Part shown: positions 1 through 6,655 of the stretch, one piece after another
Layout: every line of letters begins with the position of its first letter
Position numbering within the stretch: the stretch's first letter is position 1
Assembly: GCA_051886215.1 (NCBI GenBank)
Contig: JBJEXX010000106.1
Location: 1 to 7,784 of the forward strand
DNA: 7,784 nt
Direction: 5' to 3'
Source: JBJEXX01 sp051886215
GTDB lineage: Bacteria; Bacillota_I; Bacilli_A; RF39; UBA660
Position numbers and translations under genes: made by a program
Notes under the pieces: generated by a model
What the model was told of the DNA's origin: nothing
The model's input: the letters and a program-made list of their open reading frames with translations, nothing else
Databases searched by the model: none

Positions 1-30
1 AATATATCTAAAACTATTTTAATTTAACTA

Positions 31-59
31 TTGACTATTACCAGATGTTCTTATATAAA
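31..59 (+). promoter_or_regulatory. Possible rightward sigma-A-type promoter
   Basis: TTGACT (31-36), a 17-base spacer and TATAAA (54-59) match the -35/-10 consensus at five of six positions each. It points into the 3' end of the leftward ABC gene, so a transcript would be short or antisense; no rightward gene follows. In DNA this AT-rich, such matches also arise by chance, so this is a weak call. The rest of 1-96 shows no gene start with a ribosome binding site. Confidence 0.25.
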
Positions 60-90
60 GATTAACACAAAAATATTTTTACTTCAAGAG

Positions 91-116
91 AAAATAAAAA
101 GAGAAAAATCTCTTTT
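91..116 (-). terminator. Intrinsic terminator of the ABC-transporter operon
   Basis: On the minus strand an 8-bp perfect stem (arms 109-116 and 97-104, AAAAGAGA with TCTCTTTT) closes a four-base loop. The stem is followed by TATTTT after a T-rich 3' arm. It lies directly at the end of the 115-2526 gene, whose TAA stop overlaps the first bases of the stem. The stem is AT-rich and so probably modest in strength. The T-run on the opposite strand is shorter, so bidirectional function is possible but less likely. Confidence 0.65.
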
Positions 117-2526
117 ATATATCTGTTCTTGATAGTATTTGTGCAGGTCTTTTTCTTAATGTTCTAAATACAGGTAACAAACCAATAATTAAATTAAATA
201 AATATAAGCCTATTATAGAATAAATAATAGTTTTAGGATTAACTATGAATTTTCTACTTATATAACTAATCTTTATTAATTCATTTAAAACATAAGAAGT
301 TATAATAATACCCGGTACTCCACCAATAGTAGTAATTGCGAATATTTCACTACTAAACATTTTATAGATATCTATTTTTCTTATACCAATAGCTCTATAA
401 ATACCAATTTCTTTTATTCTAGAAAGGAAGGAAGATCTAATCATTAAAAATATTTCTATTAGAGATATACTTATCATAATAATAGATAGAATAATATTAG
501 ATTTTTTTTGTTTTTCTACTTTATTATTATACTTATCTTTATCTAATTGATATTGATCTTTAACAGAATATCCTTTTTCTGTTAAAATTTCCATTACTTC
601 TAGTTTTTTATCAGTATATATTGCTAGTTGTTTAGTAGTGTTTAAATATTGGTATTTATATGTATTATAATTACTAAAGTAATAATCCAAGTTTGTTTCA
701 CTTTTATAATATCCTACTATAACTAAATTATGATTATTAATTTTTTCTTCAATAACTTTATTCAAAACTCTTTCTTTTTCTAATAATTCTTCTCCTTGTA
801 CTATTATTTCATAATCATTAGTAGGCATTCTTCCATTTAATAAACTAATGCCTGTATAATGAGTATAATCATAAACTTTTGTATTTTTTTCATCAAAATC
901 TTCATCATCTTTGCTAAATATAATAACTTTTTCCATTGATTGTTTATTAATATAAATACATGGACTTTTTAAATCACTAATACCAACAATTGTATAAGTA
1001 TTAACACCATCTATAGTTATAGTTTTATTTAAGAAATCTTTTATTTTAGTAATAGCCATACTTCTATATTCATCTTGTTTTATAGCTTTTTTTAATAATT
1101 GTTTATCAACAATTATTTCTTTTTCATTAGTAGGCATACTTCCATAAATAAGATTTTGCTCTTTTATATTAGAAATATCACTAAGAGAACCATTAATAGT
1201 AAAATCTACATATACTGTCTGATAATAATTATTTAAATTTAAATATAAAGTTATTTTAGAGTTAGTAGGTATTACATATTTTACATCCTTTATATTTGAA
1301 ATATCATTATATTCTTCGGGACTAATACTATTCTTATTCAATATTAGATAATTTCTATCTATAGTAACATAATCTTCTTCATATACCTTATTAGTAGCTT
1401 CTATGGAACATATTGCATAAGTAATAAATATACCCGCAATGAAGAAGCCTATTAATAACAATTTTTTAAATACTGAATAGTTAAATACTTTAATAAAAGC
1501 TTCTTTTAAATATGTTAAAAAACTAAAGACACTAGAATATTTTATTTTATGATTACTATTATCTATTTTTGTAAAATCAAAATTATTTTTATCTATATCA
1601 TCATTATTTATTTTTTTGAAATGTTTATCTATTAATTCAATAGGAGTATCAATTCCCACTTTTAATATTTCTTGATTTTTACTTTCAATATATAAATTAC
1701 CATTTTTTATAACAATATTAATATTGATATTTTCATTATCAGCTTTATATATATTAATGTTATTATCTTTATCTTTTAAAGATACTTTTTTTAAATCTTT
1801 TAAATATATTTTAGTATCATCATAGTAATCTAGTCCATCATTTTGTTTATTAATATAGTCTTTAATTATTTTACCATCAACTATTTCTATAATTCTTGAA
1901 GAATAGAACTTAGCTAAATTTTGTTCATGAGTAACTAAAATTACTAATTTATCTTTAGATATAGTTTTTATAATATTCATAATTTCAATGGTATTTTTAC
2001 TATCTAAATTACCTGTTGGTTCATCTGCAAGTATTATACTCGGATTCTTTACTATTGCCCTAGCAATTCCAACTCTTTGACGTTCTCCTCCAGATAACAT
2101 ATTAGCAGGTCTTTTTGCGTATCTTAACATATCTACTTTTTCTAGGGCATACTCTACTCGTTCTTTAATTATTTTTTTATTTTTAATACCTATCATTCTA
2201 AGTACTAAAGCAATATTTTCATATACTGATTTATTATCTAATAATTTATAATCTTGAAATATATATCCAATATTAATAGCTCTAAATTTATCTATTTGCC
2301 ATATATTATTTTTACTTATTTTTTTACCATTATAATATATCTTTCCTTTAGATCTTTTATCTAAACCACCTATTACATTAAGTAATGTAGTTTTACCACT
2401 ACCGCTTTCTCCAAGTAATGTTACTAATCCAGTATTAGGAAAAGAAATAGAAGTATTGTCAATTACATGTATTTGATTACTTTTATGTCTATTAAAATAT
2501 TTATTAATATTCTTAATATCTAACAT
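115..2526 (-). CDS. ABC half-transporter: N-terminal ATPase fused to MacB/FtsX-type permease (partner 1)
   Basis: This 803-residue membrane protein combines an ABC ATPase with a permease in MacB order. The ATPase (about 1-222) has Walker A GESGSGKT (39-46), Q-loop Gln91, signature LSGGE (144-148), Walker B IILADE (164-169) and switch His200, so it looks catalytically complete. Predicted helices are at about 354-374, 676-696, 725-748 and 766-786. A large extracytoplasmic domain of about 300 residues lies between the first two helices, and an FtsX/MacB-type cytoplasmic loop (EIGIYRAIG, 706-714) follows the second. Unusually, about 125 residues (225-350) separate ATPase and first helix. The motif MPTN-x2-EIIV occurs twice outside (464-473, 567-576). 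The gene starts one base after the stop of the upstream homologue, so the two are surely co-expressed and probably form a heterodimer. The four-helix topology is that of type VII ABC systems, which export peptides or lipids or transmit mechanical force. The substrate cannot be read from the sequence. Confidence 0.9.
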   Translation of the reverse strand: MLDIKNINKYFNRHKSNQIHVIDNTSISFPNTGLVTLLGESGSGKTTLLNVIGGLDKRSKGKIYYNGKKISKNNIWQIDKFRAINIGYIFQDYKLLDNKSVYENIALVLRMIGIKNKKIIKERVEYALEKVDMLRYAKRPANMLSGGERQRVGIARAIVKNPSIILADEPTGNLDSKNTIEIMNIIKTISKDKLVILVTHEQNLAKFYSSRIIEIVDGKIIKDYINKQNDGLDYYDDTKIYLKDLKKVSLKDKDNNINIYKADNENININIVIKNGNLYIESKNQEILKVGIDTPIELIDKHFKKINNDDIDKNNFDFTKIDNSNHKIKYSSVFSFLTYLKEAFIKVFNYSVFKKLLLIGFFIAGIFITYAICSIEATNKVYEEDYVTIDRNYLILNKNSISPEEYNDISNIKDVKYVIPTNSKITLYLNLNNYYQTVYVDFTINGSLSDISNIKEQNLIYGSMPTNEKEIIVDKQLLKKAIKQDEYRSMAITKIKDFLNKTITIDGVNTYTIVGISDLKSPCIYINKQSMEKVIIFSKDDEDFDEKNTKVYDYTHYTGISLLNGRMPTNDYEIIVQGEELLEKERVLNKVIEEKINNHNLVIVGYYKSETNLDYYFSNYNTYKYQYLNTTKQLAIYTDKKLEVMEILTEKGYSVKDQYQLDKDKYNNKVEKQKKSNIILSIIMISISLIEIFLMIRSSFLSRIKEIGIYRAIGIRKIDIYKMFSSEIFAITTIGGVPGIIITSYVLNELIKISYISRKFIVNPKTIIYSIIGLYLFNLIIGLLPVFRTLRKRPAQILSRTDI

Positions 2527-2527
2527 A

Positions 2528-4747
2528 TTATCTTTCCTCCTGCATAGAATTCATCGCACTATTTTTAAAAATTTTATTAGAAAATTTAATACTTATTAGA
2601 TAAGACATAATCGTTATTATTAAATATAAAATGATATAATATTTAACATTTAAATATTTAATTGCGTTATTTAAGATATTAATATTTATTAATTTAATCT
2701 TTTGAAAATAAAATAATAATAAAGATATCAATACTGCGATATTAGAAATATTTAATAGTTCAATACTTAATATATTTCTACATTGTCTTTTTGTTGTACC
2801 CAATATTCTAAGAGTACTAAAATATATATTTCTAGATTTCATAACTAATTTAATTATAAAATATGATATAAAGAATAATACAACTATCAATATTATTGTA
2901 ACTATTAATTTACAAACATTTAATATATGAGTTATTTCAGATTCTGTTTTAGTATCATTTAAAGCTATATAATTATAACCTAGTTTTGTTAATTCTCCTT
3001 TTACTGAAGAAATATTTTTTTCATTATCAACAAATATACTACTTTGATAATAAGCATTTTTAAACATATTCATATAATCATTTTTATTTATATAAAATAA
3101 GTAATCATCATCTACTTTAAATCCTAATACTTTTTCAGCATTTTTTATATTATAAACATTTTTAACTTTTAAATTTAATGTTTCTTCATAATATAAGTTC
3201 TTAATAGATATGGAAGCAGTTAAGTCAATACAATTATTAATCATATCTTGTTCTGTTTCATATTCTTCATTATTCTTATTTTTAGATGGACAACTATAGA
3301 TAAATTCATCTGGAATTATGACACTACCAGAAGGAATCCGATTATCTATTCCTATTCGATATTTATATTGTTTATCCAAAAAACTAATATTTGTTTTTGA
3401 AAATCCTATATTAGTACTTTGTGATAATATATCCTCTAAATAATCACTTCCATAAATTATGCCATCATCCCATTCATTTAATGATTCATCGTATATTATT
3501 CCTACTATATTAAACTTTTTATTTTTTAGTTCTTCGTCAAAATAACTTGTAATTTGATAATCCGCGCCTATAATATTATCACTACTATATGATATAGGTA
3601 ATTTAAGTACCACTTCATTATCACTTTTTGGTAATTCTCCAATACTAAGTTCTTCTTTTAAAACTGATATATTATCAAATAAGCAATAATAATAATTATT
3701 ATCTTTATATATTTCAACTCCTCGATCTAAAATTAAATCATTTTTTACTACTCTATCTACATTTTTAATTTTTTTTATTTTATCATAATCTTCATTTGTA
3801 ATTGGTTGCTTATCATTTTTCCTTATAACAATTCTTTTTGAATCATTATTTGGAAATATAATATTATAACTTTCATCATTAGTAAGTTGTTGAGCTTTAT
3901 TGAAGGACCCTAATTCTATTGAAACAGCAAGAAAAACAAATAAGTATACAACTAATAACAAAATAAATTTAGGTAATATATTGAAAGAATTTCTAATACC
4001 GAGTCTTATTTTATTAAAGAAAGTTATATTTTCTTTTTTGGGCAGTGTGGTATTATCCACAGTATCTGTGGATTTTAGTTTTATATCTTCTACTAATCTG
4101 CCATCATGCATTCTTATTTTTCTAGTTGCATACTTTTCTACTTGATCATAATTATGAGTAACTACTACGACTAATTTATCTTTAGATATTTTACTTAGTA
4201 GTTTTAAAACTTCTGAAGCTGATTTTTTATCTAAATTACCTGTTGGCTCATCCGCAATAATTAAAGGAGTATCTTTAGCTAGAGCTCTAGCTATCGCTAC
4301 TTTTTGCTTTTGTCCTCCAGATAATTTACTAACTTTAGTATTTTTATATTTAGTAAGACCTACTTGTTCTATTAGTTTTAAAATTTTTTCTTTAACATCT
4401 TTTTTTCTTTTACCATTTACTAATAATACTAATTCTATATTTTGATAAACAGTATAACTATTAACTAAATTAAAATTTTGAAATATGTTACTAATATAGG
4501 TACGACGATATTTTTCTAAATCTTCTATTGTATAATGGCTAGTTTCCTTACCATTAATGTACATTTCTCCTTCTTCATAAGAATCAAGGCCACTAATAAC
4601 ATTTAATAAAGTACTTTTACCACTACCAGATTCTCCTGTGATTACAACGAATTCACCTAAATTTAGTTCTAAATTAACTTTAGTAAAACCTGAAGCAATG
4701 ATACCTTTATTATAATAAAATTTAGATACATTTTTTAACTTTATCAT
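2528..4747 (-). CDS. ABC half-transporter: N-terminal ATPase fused to MacB/FtsX-type permease (partner 2)
   Basis: This 739-residue homologue of the downstream gene is the first gene of the two-gene operon. The ATPase (about 1-222) carries Walker A GESGSGKS (38-45), Q-loop Gln90, signature LSGGQ (142-146), Walker B LIIADE (162-167) and His198; all catalytic elements are present. A short linker (about 222-258) leads to helix 1 (about 259-279). Then comes an extracytoplasmic domain of about 330 residues and three C-terminal helices (about 613-635, 665-682, 701-720). The FtsX-type loop is recognisable as LRILGTTKRQ after the second helix. The extracytoplasmic domain has two Cys about 20 residues apart (near 485 and 505) that could form a disulfide. 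It has one clear copy of the G-x-LP-x4-EVVL motif seen twice in the partner. The start is supported by GAGGAG (4753-4758) five bases upstream. The family assignment is firm; the substrate is unknown. Confidence 0.9.
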   Translation of the reverse strand: MIKLKNVSKFYYNKGIIASGFTKVNLELNLGEFVVITGESGSGKSTLLNVISGLDSYEEGEMYINGKETSHYTIEDLEKYRRTYISNIFQNFNLVNSYTVYQNIELVLLVNGKRKKDVKEKILKLIEQVGLTKYKNTKVSKLSGGQKQKVAIARALAKDTPLIIADEPTGNLDKKSASEVLKLLSKISKDKLVVVVTHNYDQVEKYATRKIRMHDGRLVEDIKLKSTDTVDNTTLPKKENITFFNKIRLGIRNSFNILPKFILLLVVYLFVFLAVSIELGSFNKAQQLTNDESYNIIFPNNDSKRIVIRKNDKQPITNEDYDKIKKIKNVDRVVKNDLILDRGVEIYKDNNYYYCLFDNISVLKEELSIGELPKSDNEVVLKLPISYSSDNIIGADYQITSYFDEELKNKKFNIVGIIYDESLNEWDDGIIYGSDYLEDILSQSTNIGFSKTNISFLDKQYKYRIGIDNRIPSGSVIIPDEFIYSCPSKNKNNEEYETEQDMINNCIDLTASISIKNLYYEETLNLKVKNVYNIKNAEKVLGFKVDDDYLFYINKNDYMNMFKNAYYQSSIFVDNEKNISSVKGELTKLGYNYIALNDTKTESEITHILNVCKLIVTIILIVVLFFISYFIIKLVMKSRNIYFSTLRILGTTKRQCRNILSIELLNISNIAVLISLLLFYFQKIKLININILNNAIKYLNVKYYIILYLIITIMSYLISIKFSNKIFKNSAMNSMQEER
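2536..2541 (-). promoter_or_regulatory. Strong ribosome binding site embedded in the upstream gene
   Basis: A perfect AGGAGG lies nine bases upstream of the ATG at 2526. It sits inside the last codons of the upstream ABC gene, where it encodes part of Gln-Glu-Glu. Only one base separates that gene's TAA from this ATG (TAATATG), so translational coupling is likely. The perfect site suggests the second gene can also initiate independently at a high rate. Confidence 0.85.
4055..4073. repeat. Perfect inverted repeat containing a consensus DnaA box, inside a coding region
   Basis: ATCCACAG (4055-4062), spacer TAT, CTGTGGAT (4066-4073): an 8-bp perfect inverted repeat. The left arm lies within TTATCCACA (4053-4061), identical to the consensus DnaA box. 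A further TGTGG (4046-4050) lies just to the left. It falls in codons for the Thr/Val/Asp-rich linker between ATPase and first helix of the ABC protein. The repeat is plain in the sequence; any DnaA binding or hairpin role is speculation. Confidence 0.4.
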
Positions 4748-4768
4748 ACTAACTCCTCTATTATAATA

Positions 4769-4797
4769 ATTATACCTATAATATAAATAAATTCCAA
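4769..4797 (-). promoter_or_regulatory. Sigma-A-type promoter of the ABC operon
   Basis: On the minus strand TTGGAA (4792-4797), an exactly 17-base spacer and TATAAT (4769-4774) form a near-consensus promoter. The predicted start near 4762 gives a leader of about 15 bases, just enough for the GAGGAG ribosome binding site before the ATG at 4747. The -35 begins two bases beyond the T-tract of the preceding gene's terminator, so the two units are tightly packed yet separately controlled. No operator or long leader is visible. Confidence 0.75.
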
Positions 4798-4798
4798 G

Positions 4799-4830
4799 AA
4801 AAAAACAGTTATTTTTATAATAAACTGTTT
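4799..4830 (-). terminator. Intrinsic terminator of the ankyrin gene
   Basis: Arms AAACAGTT (4823-4830 on the minus strand) and AACTGTTT (4803-4810) pair perfectly over 8 bp around a 12-base loop, ending in a run of seven T (4799-4805). The gene's stop codon (4815-4817) lies in the loop, and the 5' arm encodes the last residues of the protein. The low-GC stem and large loop make termination efficiency uncertain, so some read-through into the ABC operon is possible. Confidence 0.6.
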
Positions 4831-5492
4831 ATAACTTTATCCATTTGATAAGAATTGTTTTCTAATATGTCTTCTTTTATAATATTTCTATTTTCTTCAA
4901 AGAAATTTATTACTTTTTTTACTTTAGGTAATAGTTTTTTTGCTTCTAAACTATCCATAATAATCTCTAAATTATTAAATCTAGTATATTTACCATATTC
5001 TTTACTTTTAACAAATTTTTCATATAGATTTCTAAAAGATATTATATCTATATTGGTGAATCTTTTATCTTCTAATATTTTTAATGCAGTATACATATAA
5101 TTATTTTTTATAGCTTTATCTAAAATAGTTTCTTGTTTATTATTTTTTATATTTGGTTTAAAATCTTTTTTTCTTCTTATTTCTTTAATTATATCTCTTA
5201 CAAATTTATAATCTATAGTAGCTAATATATGAGTTAAAGTATCACCATCATTATTTTGATGATTAATATTAAGTTCTTCTCTTTTTATATATTTTAAAAC
5301 TAGTTTGTATTCATTTCTTTTTAATAAACTCATTAACACATTATTACCAAATTTATCACATATATTAATATCTACTTTTCTTTTTAGTAATAATTTATCA
5401 ACTACTTCATAATGACCTTCTTCTATTAAATCAAATATGAGGGATGGATCTTCCGTACATGCGATCATTGTTTTTTCTAAATTGTAAAACAT
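4815..5492 (-). CDS. Small ankyrin-repeat protein
   Basis: The chosen start gives 225 residues. No signal peptide or membrane segment is visible, so it is probably cytoplasmic. About four degenerate ankyrin-like units run from residue 15 to 149. Each has a helix pair followed by a D/N-x-N turn: DLIEEGHYEVVDKLLLK with VDINICD, then DKFGNNVLMSLLKRNEYK with LNINHQN, then NDGDTLTHILA with KPNIKN, then NKQETILDKAIKNNYM with FTNID. The C-terminal 75 residues are helical and Lys/Glu-rich without a recognised motif. Ankyrin repeats bind protein partners, but the partner is not evident and the family is too general for a specific role. The in-frame ATG at 5517-5519 would add nine residues but sits about at the predicted transcription start and lacks a ribosome binding site. 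The ATG at 5490-5492 has GAGGTG just upstream and is preferred. It has its own promoter and terminator. Confidence 0.8.
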   Translation of the reverse strand: MFYNLEKTMIACTEDPSLIFDLIEEGHYEVVDKLLLKRKVDINICDKFGNNVLMSLLKRNEYKLVLKYIKREELNINHQNNDGDTLTHILATIDYKFVRDIIKEIRRKKDFKPNIKNNKQETILDKAIKNNYMYTALKILEDKRFTNIDIISFRNLYEKFVKSKEYGKYTRFNNLEIIMDSLEAKKLLPKVKKVINFFEENRNIIKEDILENNSYQMDKVINSLL

Positions 5493-5497
5493 TATAA

Positions 5498-5503
5498 CAC
5501 CTC
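5498..5503 (-). promoter_or_regulatory. Ribosome binding site fixing the ankyrin gene start
   Basis: GAGGTG lies five bases before the ATG at 5490-5492 (GAGG core seven bases away). The upstream in-frame ATG at 5517-5519 has no such site and would be at or next to the mRNA 5' end predicted from the promoter, so the shorter protein is favoured. Confidence 0.75.
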
Positions 5504-5525
5504 TTCTTTCACATGACAATTAAAT

Positions 5526-5554
5526 ATTCTAACAGATTGAACTTTTATTGTCAA
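5526..5554 (-). promoter_or_regulatory. Sigma-A-type promoter of the ankyrin gene
   Basis: On the minus strand a perfect TTGACA (5549-5554), a 17-base spacer and TAGAAT (5526-5531; one mismatch to TATAAT) form one of the best promoters in the window. The start is expected near 5519, giving a leader of about 27 bases. It is divergent from the gpsA promoter; the two -35 regions are about 23 bases apart, so a regulator bound between them could affect both genes, but no operator palindrome is visible. Confidence 0.75.
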
Positions 5555-5577
5555 ATTTGTTACTTCTATTAGTATTA

Positions 5578-5607
5578 TTTACTAAAATAGGAAAAATATG
5601 CTAAAAT
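5578..5607 (+). promoter_or_regulatory. Probable gpsA promoter with extended -10
   Basis: TAAAAT (5602-5607) is preceded by TG in the extended -10 position (TGCTAAAAT), with a weaker -35 TTTACT (5578-5583) at 18 bases. The start would be near 5614, leaving about 15 bases before the ATG and including AGGA (5617-5620) as the ribosome binding site. A second TAAAAT (5583-5588) in the first copy of a tandem repeat lacks the TG and a fitting -35. Confidence 0.55.
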
Positions 5608-5619
5608 AAGAAAGATAGG
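5582..5619 (+). repeat. Imperfect 19-bp tandem repeat over the gpsA promoter and RBS
   Basis: Units 5582-5600 and 5601-5619 are directly adjacent and match at 16 of 19 positions, both starting CTAAAATA. The second unit holds the proposed -10 of gpsA and the start of its ribosome binding site. It could be a small local duplication or a chance effect of A-rich composition. Confidence 0.5.
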
Positions 5620-5629
5620 ATGTGAAAAT

Positions 5630-6598
5630 ATGAAAGTTACGATTTTAGGAGCAGGTGCTTATGCTTTAGCGCTTTCTAAAGCAATATATGAAAATACTAA
5701 AGATATTACTATTTGGAGTGCGGTTAGTGATGAAGTTGCTTTATTAAATAAGGAAAGATGTAATAAAAATGTTTTAGATTATAAATTACCAGAAGAAATT
5801 AAAATTACTGATAATTTGAAAGAAGCAGTTAAAAACAGTGATGTTATAGTAATCGCTGTTGCTTGTAAATTTATATCTAGCGTTTGTCATAATTTAAAAA
5901 AGTATATTAAAGATCAACATTTAGTTGTGGCTAGTAAAGGCATAGAACAAGGAAGTTGTTTATTTGTAAGTCAAATAGTAAAAAAGATAATTAAAACTAG
6001 AAAGATTGCGGTAGTTTCCGGTCCATCATTCGCAAAAGATTTAATAAGTGATATGCCTACAGGACTTGCACTTGGTACTAAGTACAAACCAACTGAAAGA
6101 ATGGTAAAAAATGTATTTCAAAGTAAATATTTAAATGTTATCGCAACTAATGATATTTTAGGTATTGAGATATGTGGTTCAATTAAAAATGTTATCGCAA
6201 TTGCTTCTGGTATGTTAAATGGTATGGGAGCAACTGATAGTACTAAAGCTATGTTTTTAACAGATTCTTTACATGATGTTAAGTCATTAATTAAAAATTT
6301 AGGTGGAAATGATAGAACTATTTTATCTTATGCGGGATTTGGTGATATCTTACTTACTTGTACTTCTACTAATAGTAGAAATTATACTTTAGGTGATATG
6401 ATTGGAAAAGGTATAAAAAAAGAAGAAATTGATAAATATATGCAAAGTACAACTATAGAAGGACTTTATACATTAAATTCAATATATGATTTAATTAATA
6501 AAAAGAAAGTAAAAATGCCTATTATAGATTTAATTTATTCTATTATTTATGAAGGAAATGATCCTCATAGTATTTTAACTCATTTAACTAAGAGATAA
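5630..6598 (+). CDS. gpsA: Glycerol-3-phosphate dehydrogenase [NAD(P)+]
   Basis: This cytoplasmic enzyme reduces dihydroxyacetone phosphate to sn-glycerol 3-phosphate, the backbone for membrane phospholipids. The 322 residues are close to the family's usual 330 or so. The N-terminal Rossmann domain opens with GAGAYALA (7-14; G7-x-G9-x2-A12). SKG (102-104, Lys103), GPSFA (131-135), KNVIAIASG (186-194, Lys186) and AGFGDILLTCTS (235-246, Asp239 and Thr243) with Arg250-Asn251 supply the substrate and catalytic residues expected from the family. Some normally conserved positions differ: the usual V-P-S after the third strand is VAC (77-79), and the usual Arg of the A-L-I-T-R segment is Asp212. It is therefore a divergent member, but with no sign of decay. 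AGGA lies nine bases upstream of the ATG. It is a single-gene unit with its own promoter and terminator. Confidence 0.93.
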   Translation: MKVTILGAGAYALALSKAIYENTKDITIWSAVSDEVALLNKERCNKNVLDYKLPEEIKITDNLKEAVKNSDVIVIAVACKFISSVCHNLKKYIKDQHLVVASKGIEQGSCLFVSQIVKKIIKTRKIAVVSGPSFAKDLISDMPTGLALGTKYKPTERMVKNVFQSKYLNVIATNDILGIEICGSIKNVIAIASGMLNGMGATDSTKAMFLTDSLHDVKSLIKNLGGNDRTILSYAGFGDILLTCTSTNSRNYTLGDMIGKGIKKEEIDKYMQSTTIEGLYTLNSIYDLINKKKVKMPIIDLIYSIIYEGNDPHSILTHLTKR

Positions 6599-6615
6599 TT
6601 TATCTCTTTTTTTTT
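6590..6615 (+). terminator. Intrinsic terminator of gpsA
   Basis: AAGAGAT (6590-6596), loop AATTT and ATCTCTT (6602-6608) form a 7-bp stem followed by nine consecutive T (6607-6615). The gpsA stop codon TAA (6596-6598) sits at the top of this hairpin, so its 5' arm is coding sequence. Confidence 0.8.
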
Positions 6616-6617
6616 GT

Positions 6618-6648
6618 AAAAAAAAGAATTAGAATTTCTAATTCTTTT
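6618..6648 (-). terminator. Intrinsic terminator of the serS/membrane-protein unit
   Basis: A 12-bp perfect stem (arms 6637-6648 and 6622-6633) with a three-base loop ends in a T-run of eight on the minus strand (6618-6625). It begins seven bases after the stop codon of the membrane gene. It lies back to back with the gpsA terminator, isolating the two convergent units. The opposite strand has only four T, so it serves mainly leftward transcription. Confidence 0.8.
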
Positions 6649-6655
6649 GTAAATA

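Noticed and set aside
3900..4145. Plus-strand open frame of 81 residues
   Set aside because: It lies wholly antisense to the well-supported ABC gene (ATPase end, linker and first helix) and shows no ribosome binding site or recognisable domain; its hydrophobic look comes from the reverse complement of an AT-rich coding region.
4855..5100. Plus-strand open frame of 81 residues
   Set aside because: It is antisense to the ankyrin gene, Phe/Leu/Ser-rich as expected from reversing a Lys/Glu/Asn-rich sequence, with no start signal.
5493..5519. Nine-residue N-terminal extension of the ankyrin protein from the ATG at 5517-5519
   Set aside because: The ATG sits at the predicted transcription start without a ribosome binding site, while the internal ATG at 5490-5492 has GAGGTG well placed.
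5493..5629. Riboswitch or regulatory leader upstream of gpsA or the ankyrin gene
   Set aside because: Predicted leaders are only about 15 and 27 bases, too short for a structured element.
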